NCBI RefSeq assembly: GCF_024666595.1
Contig: NZ_CP088296.1
Coordinates: 3,462,501 to 3,526,500 of the forward strand
Direction of reading: 5' to 3'
Length of the DNA stretch: 64,000 nucleotides
Source of the DNA: Sphingomonas sp. J315
GTDB lineage: Bacteria > Pseudomonadota > Alphaproteobacteria > Sphingomonadales > Sphingomonadaceae
Shown: piece after piece, positions 28,053-43,063 of the stretch
Layout of the letters: each line of letters opens with the position of its first letter
How positions within the stretch are numbered: the first letter of the stretch is position 1
Program-made: the position numbers and the translations under genes
The notes under the pieces: generated by a model
Databases searched by the model: none
Told to the model about the DNA's origin: nothing
What the model saw: only the letters and a program-made list of their open reading frames with translations

Positions 28053-28964
28053 ATGCACGAAGCGGTCGCCTTGATCGGTTTTGGCGAAGCGGGACAGGCG
28101 TTCGCACGTCCCGATATTGCCGCATTCGACATCAAGTCCGAAGCTCCGGAAACCCGCCTCATCAAGATCGCCGAGTTCGAACGGGCTGAAGTGCGCTGGT
28201 CGGCGACTCCGGCGGGGGCGCTGGCACAGGCCGATGCGGTGCTCAGCCTGGTGACGGCCGATCAGGCGCTGGTCGCGGCGCAGCGATGCGCGCCCTTGCT
28301 CCGCGCGAGAGCCTTGTGGTTCGACATGAACAGTGTCGCGCCGGGGACCAAGCGCGATGCGGCGGCGGCGATCGAAGCGGCGGGCGGACGGTATGTCGAT
28401 GTCGCGGTGATGGCGCCGGTGCTGCCCGCCCGGCTCGCGGTGCCGCTGTTGGTCGCCGGACCGCATGCACTGGAAGCGAGCGAGGCGCTGCGCAGCTACG
28501 GGTTTACCAACGTGTCGGTCGCAGGCCCGAAGGTCGGCGATGCGTCGGCGATCAAGATGATCCGGTCGGTGATGGTCAAGGGGCTGGAGGCGCTGACCGC
28601 CGAATGCGTGCTGGCCGCGGAGCGGGCAGGGGTGCGCGATGCGGTGCTCGCCTCGCTCGACGCGAGCTGGAAGGAACAGGGCTGGGCGGAGCGGGCCGAT
28701 TATAATCTCGACCGCATGCTGGCGCACGGCACTCGTCGCGCGGCGGAGATGGAAGAGGTTGCGAAAACGCTGAGCGATCTGGGCGTCGATCCGGCGATGA
28801 CGCGGGACACGATCCAGCGTCAGCGGGAGCTAGGGGCGTTGGGCATAACGCCGCCGGAGGGGCTGACGGCGAAGCTGGCAGTGCTTGCTGGCGTTGAAGA
28901 GGAAGCTGGGCCCCGGCTCAAGGCCGGGGTGACGATAAGTGAATCTGGGGAGAGTGCCGCGTGA
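28053..28964 (+). CDS. NAD(P)-dependent 6-phosphogluconate-dehydrogenase-like oxidoreductase with DUF1932 domain
   Basis: A 303-residue protein with an N-terminal Rossmann motif (VALIGFGEAGQAFA) and the beta-hydroxyacid dehydrogenase block FDMNSVAPGTKRDA. It also has a catalytic-lysine region (GDASAIKMIRSVMVKG) and a helical C-terminal DUF1932-type domain. ATG 28053 or the GTG one codon before may be the start. It heads the operon with ligJ, whose GTG start overlaps its stop (GTGA). It is not a standard lig gene. It may oxidise or reduce a keto/hydroxy acid of the pathway. The last 20 or so residues are encoded by a palindromic repeat (28911-28929) and are probably dispensable. Confidence 0.75.
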   Translation: MHEAVALIGFGEAGQAFARPDIAAFDIKSEAPETRLIKIAEFERAEVRWSATPAGALAQADAVLSLVTADQALVAAQRCAPLLRARALWFDMNSVAPGTKRDAAAAIEAAGGRYVDVAVMAPVLPARLAVPLLVAGPHALEASEALRSYGFTNVSVAGPKVGDASAIKMIRSVMVKGLEALTAECVLAAERAGVRDAVLASLDASWKEQGWAERADYNLDRMLAHGTRRAAEMEEVAKTLSDLGVDPAMTRDTIQRQRELGALGITPPEGLTAKLAVLAGVEEEAGPRLKAGVTISESGESAA

Positions 28965-29975
28965 TCATCGACTGCCACGGCCATTACACCGTCCTGCCCA
29001 AGGCGCACGATGCCTGGCGCGAGGAGCAGAAGGCGGCGTTCAAGGCGGGGACGCCGTGTCCGCCCTATCCCGAGATCAGCGACGACGAGATCCGCGAGAC
29101 GATCGAGGCGAACCAGCTGCGCCTGATCAAGGAGCGCGGTGCGGACCTGACGATCTTTTCCCCCGCGCATCGGCGATGGCGCCGCATGTCGGGGACGAGG
29201 GTGTCGCGATCGAATGGGCGCGGCGCTGCAACGACCTGATCGCGCGCGTCGTCGGGCTGTTCCCCGAGACGTTTGTCGGCGTGTGCATGCTGCCGCAATC
29301 GCCCAAGGCCGACATGACCGCCAGCATCGCCGAGCTGGAGCGTTGCGTGACCGAACTCGGCTTTATCGGGTGCAACCTCAACCCCGATCCGGGCGGCGGG
29401 CATTTCACCCATCCGCCGCTGACCGACCGCTATTGGTACCCCTTCTACGAGAAGATGGTCGAGCTGGACGTCCCGGCGATGATCCATGTCTCGGGCAGCT
29501 GCAACCCGGCGATGCATGCGACCGGCGGCTATTACATCGCGGCCGACACGGTCGCCTTCATGCAGTTGCTGGAGGGCGATCTGTTCGCCGATTTCCCGAC
29601 GTTGCGCTTCATCATTCCGCATGGCGGCGGCGCAGTACCGTACCATTGGGGGCGCTATCGTGGCCTTGCCGACATGCTGAAGAAGCCGTCACTGGACACG
29701 CATCTGATGAACAACATCTTCTTTGACACCTGTGTCTATCACCAGCCGGGCGTCGACCTGCTGGCGGACGTGATCGAGAACAAGAACATCCTGTTCGGGT
29801 CGGAGATGGTCGGCGCGGTGCGCGGGATCGATCCCACCACCGGGCATTATTTCGACGACACCAAGCGCTATGTCGACGCGCTGGACATCAGCGATGCCGA
29901 GCGCGCGGCGATCTTTTCCGGCAACGCCCGCCGCGTCTTCCCCCGTCTCGATGCCAAGCTGAAGGAGCGCGGCCT

Positions 29976-29979
<4 letters not shown>
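28961..29979 (+). CDS. ligJ: 4-oxalomesaconate hydratase, one frameshift
   Basis: A 339-residue amidohydrolase-type hydratase, starting at GTG 28961 (MIIDCHGHYTVLP, with His6 and His8 of the metal motif). The frame breaks in the five-C run 29160-29164. Reading six Cs gives DLTIFSPRASAMAPHVGDEG, the normal sequence. Later blocks are intact: IHVSGSCNP, FIIPHGGGAVPYHWGR, FFDTCVYHQPG and ILFGSEMVGAVRG. LigJ adds water to 4-oxalomesaconate to form 4-carboxy-4-hydroxy-2-oxoadipate. Because both halves are well conserved and the pathway is otherwise complete, I read the break as a sequence error. Confidence 0.9.
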
Positions 29980-31270
<1,291 letters not shown>

Positions 31271-31272
31271 TC

Positions 31273-31348
31273 CGTCACCCCAGCGAACGCTGGGGTCTCG
31301 GGCGGCAAGGGCAAACCTCATGAGACCCCAGCGTTCGCTGGGGTGACG
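31273..31348. repeat. Nested inverted repeat (GTCACCCC family) between ligB and ligC
   Basis: Perfect 27-bp inverted arms, 31273-31299 and 31322-31348. Each arm itself contains an 8-bp hairpin (CCCCAGCG-AA-CGCTGGGG). It may attenuate or stabilise the mRNA between the dioxygenase and dehydrogenase genes. It is the same type as 17831-17934. Confidence 0.8.
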
Positions 31349-31367
31349 AATTAGACTGGAGCGAAAC

Positions 31368-35468
<4,101 letters not shown>

Positions 35469-35646
35469 CTCACTCTCCTGTTCGCGCCGGGCGCTTGGCT
35501 CCGCGTTAGCGCATCACGGGGCGCAGGTCAGTCCGACTCTCGTCGTAGAACTGCGACCTTTGTCGGGATAGCAGCGCGACACGGTCTGCGGCATGCTTCC
35601 CCGTCCGCGGCACCGTGCGCGGAAGGAATATAGGGGAGAAGGGCCG
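35469..35646. promoter_or_regulatory. Divergent acs/MHS transporter promoter region
   Basis: 178 bp with a GGAGAAGGG ribosome site for the transporter and a GGAGAG site for acs. No strong -35/-10 pair or dyad was recognised. Confidence 0.35.
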
Positions 35647-37314
35647 ATGGCCACGGAAGCGGACGAATTGCCCAAGCATCACAAGGCGACCCAGAGCGAA
35701 AAGCTGGTCATCACCGCCTCCTCCCTCGGTACCGTGTTCGAATGGTATGATTTCTACCTGTACGGCCTGCTCGCCACGATCATCTCGGCGCAGTTTTTTT
35801 CGGGCGTAAACGAGACGACCGGTTTCATCTTCGCGCTCGCGGCATTCGCGGCGGGGTTCGCGGTGCGGCCGTTCGGCGCGCTGGTGTTCGGGCGGATCGG
35901 CGATCTGGTGGGGCGCAAGAACACATTTCTCGTCACCATGGGCTTGATGGGCTTTGCGACCTTCGTCGTCGGCCTGTTGCCGTCCTACGCCACGATCGGC
36001 GTCGCTGCCCCGGTGCTGCTGATCCTGATGCGGTTGATCCAGGGACTTGCGCTCGGCGGCGAATATGGCGGGGCGGCGACCTATGTCGCCGAGCATGCGC
36101 CGAACAACAAACGCGGGCTCTATACCAGCTTCATCCAGACGACCGCGACGCTTGGGCTGTTCGCGGCGCTGCTTGTCGTGATCGGCACGCGCACCTTGGT
36201 GGGTGAAGAGGCGTTCAGGGACTGGGGCTGGCGCGTGCCGTTTCTGATCTCGATTCTGCTGCTCGGCGTGTCGCTGTGGATTCGCCTTCAACTCGAAGAG
36301 AGCCCGGTGTTCGCGAAGATGAAGGCCGAGGGCAAGACGTCAAAGGCACCGCTGACCGAGGCGTTCGGCAAATGGGGCAACCTCAAATGGGTGCTGATCG
36401 CGTTGCTCGGCGCGGTCGCGGGGCAGGCGGTGGTCTGGTACACCGGCCAGTTCTACGCGATGTTCTTCCTTGAAAAGATGCTGATGGTCGATGGTGCGAC
36501 CACCAATATCCTGATCGCCATCGCACTCGCCATCGGCACGCCGTTCTTCATCTTCTTCGGCTGGCTCTCGGACAAGGTGGGGCGCAAACCGATCATCATG
36601 GCAGGCTGCGCGCTGGCAGTGCTGACCTATTTCCCGGCGTTCCAGGCGCTGTCTTCGGCAGCCAATCCAGCACTCGCCCGTGCCGCCGCCGCCGCGCCGG
36701 TCACGGTGGTGACGAACGACGCCGATTGCTCGCTCCAGTTCGATCCGGTCGGCGGCAACAAGTTCGACAGCAAGAGCTGTGACATCGCCAAGGCATTCCT
36801 TGCCAAGAATGCGATCAGCTACAGCACGGTCGAGGCGGCGGCGGGGACGATCGCGCAGGTCAAGATCGGCGATGCGACATTCACCGCACCCGATCCGGCG
36901 CAGGTGACCGGAGCCGACCGCAAGGCTGCGATCAGCACGTTTCAGGGCGAGCTGAAGGCTGCTCTGACCGCTGCCGGCTATCCGTCCAAGGCCGATCCTG
37001 CGGCAATCAACAAGCCGTTGGTCGTGGCGATCCTCACCTGGCTCGTGCTGCTGGTGACGATGGTCTATGGCCCGATCGCGGCGATGCTGGTCGAACTGTT
37101 CCCGACCAATATCCGCTACACGTCGATGTCGCTGCCATATCATATCGGCAATGGCTGGTTCGGCGGGTTCCTGCCGACCACGGCGTTCGCGATGGTCGCG
37201 GCGACCGGGGATATCTATTACGGCTTGTGGTATCCGATCGTGGTCGCCGGGCTGACGCTGGTGGTCGGTCTGCTGTTCCTGCCCGAAACGTTCCGAAAGA
37301 ATATCGACGATTAG
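35647..37314 (+). CDS. MFS transporter, metabolite:H+ symporter (MHS) family, with a large loop insertion
   Basis: A 555-residue carrier, well above the usual 430-450. The start at 35647 follows GGAGAAGGGCCG. MHS signatures are present: SLGTVFEWYDFYLYG, FGRIGDLVGRKNT, QGLALGGEYGGAATYVAEHAP and GWLSDKVGRKPI. Between the eighth and ninth transmembrane spans, an extra soluble segment of about 120 residues (about 336-456) contains two cysteines (NDADCSLQF and SKSCDIAKAF) and ends before VVAILTWLVLLV. Its two cysteines suggest the periplasmic side, but that is inference. Divergence from acs suggests a short organic acid such as acetate as substrate. Confidence 0.82.
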   Translation: MATEADELPKHHKATQSEKLVITASSLGTVFEWYDFYLYGLLATIISAQFFSGVNETTGFIFALAAFAAGFAVRPFGALVFGRIGDLVGRKNTFLVTMGLMGFATFVVGLLPSYATIGVAAPVLLILMRLIQGLALGGEYGGAATYVAEHAPNNKRGLYTSFIQTTATLGLFAALLVVIGTRTLVGEEAFRDWGWRVPFLISILLLGVSLWIRLQLEESPVFAKMKAEGKTSKAPLTEAFGKWGNLKWVLIALLGAVAGQAVVWYTGQFYAMFFLEKMLMVDGATTNILIAIALAIGTPFFIFFGWLSDKVGRKPIIMAGCALAVLTYFPAFQALSSAANPALARAAAAAPVTVVTNDADCSLQFDPVGGNKFDSKSCDIAKAFLAKNAISYSTVEAAAGTIAQVKIGDATFTAPDPAQVTGADRKAAISTFQGELKAALTAAGYPSKADPAAINKPLVVAILTWLVLLVTMVYGPIAAMLVELFPTNIRYTSMSLPYHIGNGWFGGFLPTTAFAMVAATGDIYYGLWYPIVVAGLTLVVGLLFLPETFRKNIDD

Positions 37315-37329
37315 GGTGTATGCCGACTT

Positions 37330-37472
37330 CCCCTCCCTGAAAGGGAGGGGCTAGGGGGGTTTAGCGGCGGACGAGGCTCGATGCCTTGTCCGCCGCTTCT
37401 GTTTCAGGCGACGAGTCTTTGGAGCGCGCAGACGCGCGCACCCACCCCCGGCCCCTCCCTTTCAGGGAGGGG
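37330..37472. repeat. Palindromic repeat cluster/terminator between MHS transporter and esterase genes
   Basis: Hairpins at 37330-37350 and 37452-37472 (CCCCTCCCT/AGGGAGGGG with 3-base loops) bracket a third hairpin (37364-37377 with 37383-37396, 13 of 14 pairs). They fill the gap between two convergent genes and probably terminate both. Same family as 10286. Confidence 0.7.
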
Positions 37473-37474
37473 AG

Positions 37475-38395
37475 CTATTGGTCAGCAGCCGCGCTCACCA
37501 GCCACCCGTTCGACCGCGCCCAGCTGGCGAACAAGCGGGGCCATGCTGCGACCGGCTCGCCGGGCTTGCCCAGCCCCCAGCTATGCCCGCCGCGCTGGAA
37601 CAAATGCATCTCGACCGGGCGCTTTGCCGCATGCATCGCCGCCGCGAGCCTCAGGCTGTGCGCGACATCGGCGGTTGGGTCGTCATAGGCATGGGCGAGG
37701 AAGATCGGCGGGGTCGTGCCAGTCACCTGCGCCTCGACCGAGAAGGCATTGCGCCAATCGGGCAGCTTGCTGACATAGCGCGCGGTCCGCGTCGTATCGA
37801 TCGGCGCGCGCATCGAGATCACCGGATAGATCAGCCCGGCAAAGTCCGGCACGGCGCTGACAGTGTCCACCGCGTCGATCGCGGGGTAGAAATCATGCGC
37901 CCCGCGCGTCGCCAGCGTCCCCGCGAGATGCCCGCCCGCCGAGAAGCCGATGACGCCGATCCGCTTGGGGTCGATTCCCAGCGTTTTCCAGTTGCCGCGC
38001 AGCAGTCGCATGGCGCGCTGCCCGTCCTGGAAAGGCACCTCGGAGGCCCACCCGTCACCCGGGAGGCGGTAATAGAGCACGAAGGCGGTCACCCCGCGCT
38101 TCGCCAGCCACTCGGCCGTCGGCATTGCCGCACTGCCGATCTGGATGCGGAAATAGCCGCCGCCGCCGATCACCAGCACCGCCGCCCCGTTGGGCTTTTT
38201 CGGCCGCACCACCACCATGCGCGGGACGGTGACATTGGAGACCGCGCCGGTCGCAGCGCCCTCATTGCCGGTCTTTTCCGGCCCCGCAGCGGTCCCACCG
38301 CCCGGCATCGCGCCCGGCCACAGCGTGATGACCTCACTCTGCGCCGCAGCCGGAACCGCGACGCAGAGCAGGGCAAGCGCGACGATCCAGCGCAT
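37475..38395 (-). CDS. Secreted alpha/beta hydrolase, acetyl/xylan-esterase (BD-FAE) like
   Basis: A 306-residue protein with signal peptide (VAVPAAAQ) and the esterase elements VLVIGGGGYFRI (oxyanion GGGG/HGGG-like), IGVIGFSAGGHLAGTLA (nucleophile serine), HAYDDPTADVAHS (Asp) and FQRGGHSWGLG (His). The family removes acyl groups from plant polysaccharides or phenolic esters. It is coupled by TGATG to the upstream TonB receptor, so the pair probably imports and deacylates a plant-derived oligomer. The catalytic triad is complete. Confidence 0.85.
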   Translation of the reverse strand: MRWIVALALLCVAVPAAAQSEVITLWPGAMPGGGTAAGPEKTGNEGAATGAVSNVTVPRMVVVRPKKPNGAAVLVIGGGGYFRIQIGSAAMPTAEWLAKRGVTAFVLYYRLPGDGWASEVPFQDGQRAMRLLRGNWKTLGIDPKRIGVIGFSAGGHLAGTLATRGAHDFYPAIDAVDTVSAVPDFAGLIYPVISMRAPIDTTRTARYVSKLPDWRNAFSVEAQVTGTTPPIFLAHAYDDPTADVAHSLRLAAAMHAAKRPVEMHLFQRGGHSWGLGKPGEPVAAWPRLFASWARSNGWLVSAAADQ

Positions 38396-41300
38396 CAGAA
38401 CCGCTTGCCGATCGATGCGTAGAGATAGCGGCCATAGGGAACGTAGAGCGATCCCAGATAGCCATCAGCGACGATCGGCGGATCGGTGTCGAACACGTTA
38501 CGTGCGCCGATGCGGAACCGGGTGTCCTCCAACGGTCCCTTGCGGATGCGATACTGGGCGTAGAGATTGAAGAACGCCTTGCCCTCGACCTTGTACGGGT
38601 TGCCGTTGGTGTCGAGGAAGTTGGTATCGTACACCGTGCCGATATAATTGCCGAACGCGCCGATCTGGAACCCCTGGTGGCTCCAGGTGAGCGATCCGGT
38701 GACGCGCCACTTCGGGCGCCCGCGCTGCTCGATCAGGTCGCTGGCGTCGGTCAGCGGAGTGGCGGCGTTGATCTGTCCCGCCGCGCGCGCGTCGAACAGC
38801 GCCTGCACCGCCGGCGGCGTCTCACGCGAGAACTTCGTCAGGCGCGCCGCGTTGAACGCCACATCGAACCGCCCGATATCGGTGCGGACATTGTAGAGTA
38901 CGGCGAGATCGACGCCCTGCACCGTCTGGGGCAGCAAATTGACGAACTGGTCATTGATCCGCGTGACCGCACCTGCGGCGGGCAGATTGGTGCCCGCGAA
39001 CACCGGTGTGTCATCGGCGGTGGGTGCGGCGCGGATCACGTTCGGGTTGCTCGACCCCTGCAGCCGCAGCAAATAGTCGAGCACCAGCGCGTTCTGTGCG
39101 CCGAACTGGCCGACGATCCCGGTCTGCTGGATCGACCAGAAATCCGCGGTCAGCGTCAGGCGGCCGAGATGGCTGGGGATGAACTTGGGCTCGATGACTG
39201 TGCCGACCGTCCAGTTGGTGCTCTCCTCCGGCTTCAGATCCGGGTTGCCGCTGATGAAGATCGCATAGCTGATCCCCCGGCTGCACGCCGAATAGGTGGC
39301 GATCCGTCCGGCGCGCAGATCGGCTTCGCAGCGATAATAATCGGTGTTCGAGTTGAGCCGCGAGTAGGCGACGGTCTTGGTCTGCTCCAGGTTCGGTGCG
39401 CGGAAGCCCTGCGACCACGAACCGCGCAGCCGGAGTCCGTCGACGATATCCCACGCGGCCGCGACCTTGGGCTTTGCCACCGATCCAAAGTCCGAATATT
39501 CCTCGGCCCGTCCTGCGATCTGCAGGTCGAGACGGTGGACCAGCGGTACGTCCATCTCCGGCGATACCAGCGGCACGGCGAGTTCGGCATAGGCGGACAG
39601 CACGGTCCGGCTGCCGAACACCGAAGGGGTCGGGCTGACCGCGGCGACGTTGGACAGGTTGGTTTCGCCGGTCACCATGTCGGTGAAGGTGATCTGGCCG
39701 TTGAGATTCGGATCGCGAATATCCCGCTGCGTCTCGCGCCGCCCTTCGACGCCGAACGCGATGCCGACGCCGCCGCCGGGCAGGTCGAACAGGCTGGAGT
39801 TTGACAGCTTGAAATCGCCGAGCAGCAGGGTCGTCTTGGACTTTCGGACGAGGTTGAAGCTGATCGCGTCGATCGTCGCCGCGCTGGCGGGCGAACAGTC
39901 GCCGAGCGAGGGCGTGGCCGAGCAGCCGCCGCTGAACGGGTTGTAGGCATCCGGGGTCGACAGCGCGAGGTTGCGCTGAAGCGCGGTCATGTCGATCGCG
40001 TTCGAACTGTCGCGCGCCTGCGCCTCCGAATAGAGGATGCCGGTGTCGTAATCGAACGTCCCGATCTTGCCGCGCGCTCCCAACAGGAAGCGCGACTGCC
40101 AATTCTCGACCTCGACCAGCTGATTGCCCGCATCGACGAAACGATAGGTTGTGAGGCGCACGGGCAGGCCCGCGGCGGGCACGTTGGTCAGGCCGGGAAT
40201 GCGGTTCGGGTTGGCCTGTCCATTGGCGAAGGTCACCGGGCCGAACGGGTTCCAGTAATTGCTTGCCGGAATCACGATCGCGTTGAGGTTGATCGTCGGC
40301 GGCTGAATGCGCTGCGTGTCGGCGAGGTAATAGCCGAGTTCGGTATAGAGCTCGACTGCATCGCTCACCTCGTACCGCCCGGTGAAGAAGGCGTTGTAGC
40401 GGTTGAATGACGGGGTGACGGTGGTGCCGGGGCGGGTGTCGAACCGCTCGTTGCGCAGCGTCGTTGCAGTCGCGCGGGTGCCGGTGCCGAAGCAGACATC
40501 GGTGTTGACCGTGACCGCGCAACCGGGGTTGAGCGACGACTGGGTGTGGAACGCGCCCGCCGAGGAGGTCAGCGCCTGGTTGCCCGGGCTGCGCCGGATC
40601 GTGCCGGGGCCGCCGACCACCGCCAGGTTCGCCCACGGGCTCTGCGTGGCGCGTCCGTCTGCGGCGAGGTTGCCGGCATAGGCGGGATCGTTGGCGAAGA
40701 AGGACAGGAGATTGTCGGTTGCGGTATAAGGCTGGTCCTCGGCCAGCTGCGCGGTGCGGCGGACATAGTTGACGAAAAGCGAGAAATTCCCGCGCCCTTC
40801 GTCGAACGTCTTGCCGATCAGGCCGGTGCCCTCGAACTCCTTTCGGTGCGTCCCCTCGGCATAGCCATAGCGCAGGTTCAACTCGCCGCCGTCATAGTCA
40901 CCCCGCGTCACGGTGTTGACCACGCCCGCGACCGCGTCCGCGCCATAAATCGCCGCCGCACCGTCGCGCAAAATCTCAAGCCGTTCGATCCCCGCGACGG
41001 GGAGCGCGTTCGAGTTGTAGCCGAGCACGGGCACGTTGCCGTCACCGGCCTGGCTGGTCGGGTGGCTGACCATGCGGCGGCCGTTGAGCAGAACCAGCGT
41101 GTTGCCCACGCCGAGATTGCGCAGGTTGATCGAATTGACGTCGCCGCGCGCGGCGTTGCTGGTCTGCGGGTTGTTGGCTTCGTTGAAGGTCACGTCGCCC
41201 GCCTGGGGGATCGACCGGATCAGGTCGTCGCCCGACAGCGCGCCGGTCGCGTCGATCTGCGCGCGGTCGATAACGGAGACGGGGAGGGCGGTGGTGATGT

Positions 41301-41469
41301 CCTTGCCCTTGATCTGGGAGCCGACGACGACAACCTCCTGCGCGGGCGCGGCTTCCTCGCTTGCCGGATCGGCGGGGAGTGCGTCCTGTGCGTGTGCGGG
41401 CAGTGCGATCGCCAGCGCGGCAAGTGCGGAGCCGGTAGCCAGCATGCGGAGCCTGTTGCGGTCGGTCAT
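38395..41469 (-). CDS. TonB-dependent outer-membrane receptor
   Basis: A 1024-residue receptor. I chose the ATG at 41469, with a GGGAGAG ribosome site, over an in-frame ATG at 41514. A signal peptide (ALPAHAQ) is followed by EVVVVGSQIKGKDI, a plug with SINLRNLGVGNTLVLLNGRR and RDGAAAIYGADAVAGVVN, and a large barrel ending in YLYASIGKRF. This plug type is typical of receptors for oligosaccharides or large organics in sphingomonads and Caulobacter. It is directly coupled to the esterase at 37475, which suggests an acylated plant oligomer as ligand. Confidence 0.92.
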   Translation of the reverse strand: MTDRNRLRMLATGSALAALAIALPAHAQDALPADPASEEAAPAQEVVVVGSQIKGKDITTALPVSVIDRAQIDATGALSGDDLIRSIPQAGDVTFNEANNPQTSNAARGDVNSINLRNLGVGNTLVLLNGRRMVSHPTSQAGDGNVPVLGYNSNALPVAGIERLEILRDGAAAIYGADAVAGVVNTVTRGDYDGGELNLRYGYAEGTHRKEFEGTGLIGKTFDEGRGNFSLFVNYVRRTAQLAEDQPYTATDNLLSFFANDPAYAGNLAADGRATQSPWANLAVVGGPGTIRRSPGNQALTSSAGAFHTQSSLNPGCAVTVNTDVCFGTGTRATATTLRNERFDTRPGTTVTPSFNRYNAFFTGRYEVSDAVELYTELGYYLADTQRIQPPTINLNAIVIPASNYWNPFGPVTFANGQANPNRIPGLTNVPAAGLPVRLTTYRFVDAGNQLVEVENWQSRFLLGARGKIGTFDYDTGILYSEAQARDSSNAIDMTALQRNLALSTPDAYNPFSGGCSATPSLGDCSPASAATIDAISFNLVRKSKTTLLLGDFKLSNSSLFDLPGGGVGIAFGVEGRRETQRDIRDPNLNGQITFTDMVTGETNLSNVAAVSPTPSVFGSRTVLSAYAELAVPLVSPEMDVPLVHRLDLQIAGRAEEYSDFGSVAKPKVAAAWDIVDGLRLRGSWSQGFRAPNLEQTKTVAYSRLNSNTDYYRCEADLRAGRIATYSACSRGISYAIFISGNPDLKPEESTNWTVGTVIEPKFIPSHLGRLTLTADFWSIQQTGIVGQFGAQNALVLDYLLRLQGSSNPNVIRAAPTADDTPVFAGTNLPAAGAVTRINDQFVNLLPQTVQGVDLAVLYNVRTDIGRFDVAFNAARLTKFSRETPPAVQALFDARAAGQINAATPLTDASDLIEQRGRPKWRVTGSLTWSHQGFQIGAFGNYIGTVYDTNFLDTNGNPYKVEGKAFFNLYAQYRIRKGPLEDTRFRIGARNVFDTDPPIVADGYLGSLYVPYGRYLYASIGKRF

Positions 41470-41529
41470 TGTCTTCTCTCCCTGTCCTGAGAAGGCGGCT
41501 TCGACGTCCGCCATTCCCCTTGTCTTCGA

Positions 41530-42864
41530 TCAGTCCGGATCGGTTTCAGCGGCCGGCCATGCCGGTCCCGAGGGAGCATGGCCCGACAGCGCGCGGTCGA
41601 GCGCATCCTTGTCCAGGGCATTGTCCCAGCGCGCGACGACGACCGTCGCGACCGAGTTGCCGATGAAATTGGTGAGGCTGCGGCACTCGCTCATGAAGCG
41701 ATCGATGCCCAGGATCAGTGCCATGCCAGCGACCGGAACCGACGGCACGATCGACAGCGTCGCGGCGAGCGTGATGAACCCCGCACCGGTCACACCAGCC
41801 GCGCCCTTGGACGAGATCATCGCGATCAGCAGCAGCGCGATCTGATCGCCCAGCGTCAGATCGACATTGCATGCCTGCGCGATGAACAACGCCGCCAGCG
41901 TCATGTAGATGTTAGTGCCGTCGAGGTTGAACGAATAGCCGGTCGGTACGACCAGCCCGACGACGGACTTTTCGCAACCGGCGCGCTCCATCTTGTCCAT
42001 GAGGCTCGGCAGCGCGCTTTCGGACGATGAGGTACCGAGCACCAGCAACAGCTCGGCCTTGAGATAGCGAATCAGCTTGAAGATCGAGAATCCGGCGAGC
42101 CTCGCGACGATGCCCAGCACGACGACCACGAAGATCAGCGAAGTGAGGTAGAAGGTCGCGACCAGACCGGCGAGATTGGCAAGCGATTCGATGCCGTATT
42201 TGCCGATCGTAAAGGCCATCGCGCCGAATGCGCCGATCGGTGCCGCCCGCATCAGGATCCCGACCAGCTTGAATACCACCAGCCCGATCCGCTCGAGCAT
42301 GTCACGCACTGGTGCTGCAGGTTCGCCGACCATCGACAGCGAAATTCCGAACAGGATTGCGACGAGCAGCACCGGGAGCAGCTGATCACCGGTCAGCGCC
42401 GACACCAGGGTCGTCGGGATGATCGCCATCAGAAATTCGATGATGCCGCTTTCATGCGCTTTGGCGACATAGCCTTCGACCGCCCCGGTATTCAGTGTGG
42501 CCGGATCGACATTCATGCCAGCGCCAGGCTGGACCGTGTTGGCGACGACGAGCCCAACGACCAGCGCCAGCGTCGAGAAGAACAGGAAATAGGCGAACGC
42601 CTTGCCCGCGACCCGACCGACCGAACGCAACTCGGTCATCCCGGCGATGCCCGTGACCAGCGTAAGAAAGATCACCGGCGCGATGATCATCTTGACCAGC
42701 TTGATGAAGGCATCGCCCAGCGGCTTGAGCGCTTCGCCAACGCCCGGCCAGAAGAAGCCGATTGCGACGCCTGCCGCGATCGCGATCAGCACCTGGACAT
42801 AGAGCTGGGTGTACCAGCGCCCGGGCTTTGCGGGTTCCGCCGCGTAATCGAGTGCAACCGCCAT
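41530..42864 (-). CDS. dctA: C4-dicarboxylate:cation symporter (DAACS family)
   Basis: A 444-residue transporter. Family signatures are the serine-rich stretch [58 protein letters not shown] and [18 protein letters not shown]. It takes up succinate, fumarate and malate with protons or sodium across the inner membrane. I start at the ATG at 42864 (MAVALDY) with a GAGGGG ribosome site rather than the upstream ATG at 42879. It is divergent from dctB-dctD, the classical arrangement, so the pair should control it. Confidence 0.93.
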   Translation of the reverse strand: MAVALDYAAEPAKPGRWYTQLYVQVLIAIAAGVAIGFFWPGVGEALKPLGDAFIKLVKMIIAPVIFLTLVTGIAGMTELRSVGRVAGKAFAYFLFFSTLALVVGLVVANTVQPGAGMNVDPATLNTGAVEGYVAKAHESGIIEFLMAIIPTTLVSALTGDQLLPVLLVAILFGISLSMVGEPAAPVRDMLERIGLVVFKLVGILMRAAPIGAFGAMAFTIGKYGIESLANLAGLVATFYLTSLIFVVVVLGIVARLAGFSIFKLIRYLKAELLLVLGTSSSESALPSLMDKMERAGCEKSVVGLVVPTGYSFNLDGTNIYMTLAALFIAQACNVDLTLGDQIALLLIAMISSKGAAGVTGAGFITLAATLSIVPSVPVAGMALILGIDRFMSECRSLTNFIGNSVATVVVARWDNALDKDALDRALSGHAPSGPAWPAAETDPD

Positions 42865-43038
42865 CAACCATCCCCTCATGCGTGCCTTGATTGGCCCGTC
42901 TGGCTATAGTTGCTGCGAGTATGGTGGGGACAGGGGGGATGGTGAAGCGTGGCATGATATCGCGCTAAAACAGATAGTTATGGCAATTGAGAGGGTCTCC
43001 TGCCTGAAAAAATGTGCGAATTTCCGCGCATTGATTTC

Positions 43039-43053
43039 TATCATTGTGTGATA
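43039..43053. promoter_or_regulatory. Dyad TATCA-N5-TGATA upstream of dctB
   Basis: Perfect 5-bp arms around TTGTG, 10 bp before the dctB start, in the 199-bp dctA/dctB intergenic region. I looked for a sigma-54 -24/-12 element on both strands in this region and did not find one. Confidence 0.4.
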
Positions 43054-43063
43054 TCTCGCCCGC

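Noticed and set aside
42865..43063. A sigma-54 promoter for dctA or dctB
   Set aside because: GG/GC pairs at -24/-12 spacing were not found on either strand. The closest candidates (GGCACGCATGAGGGG and GGCAATTGAGAGGG) lack the GC element.
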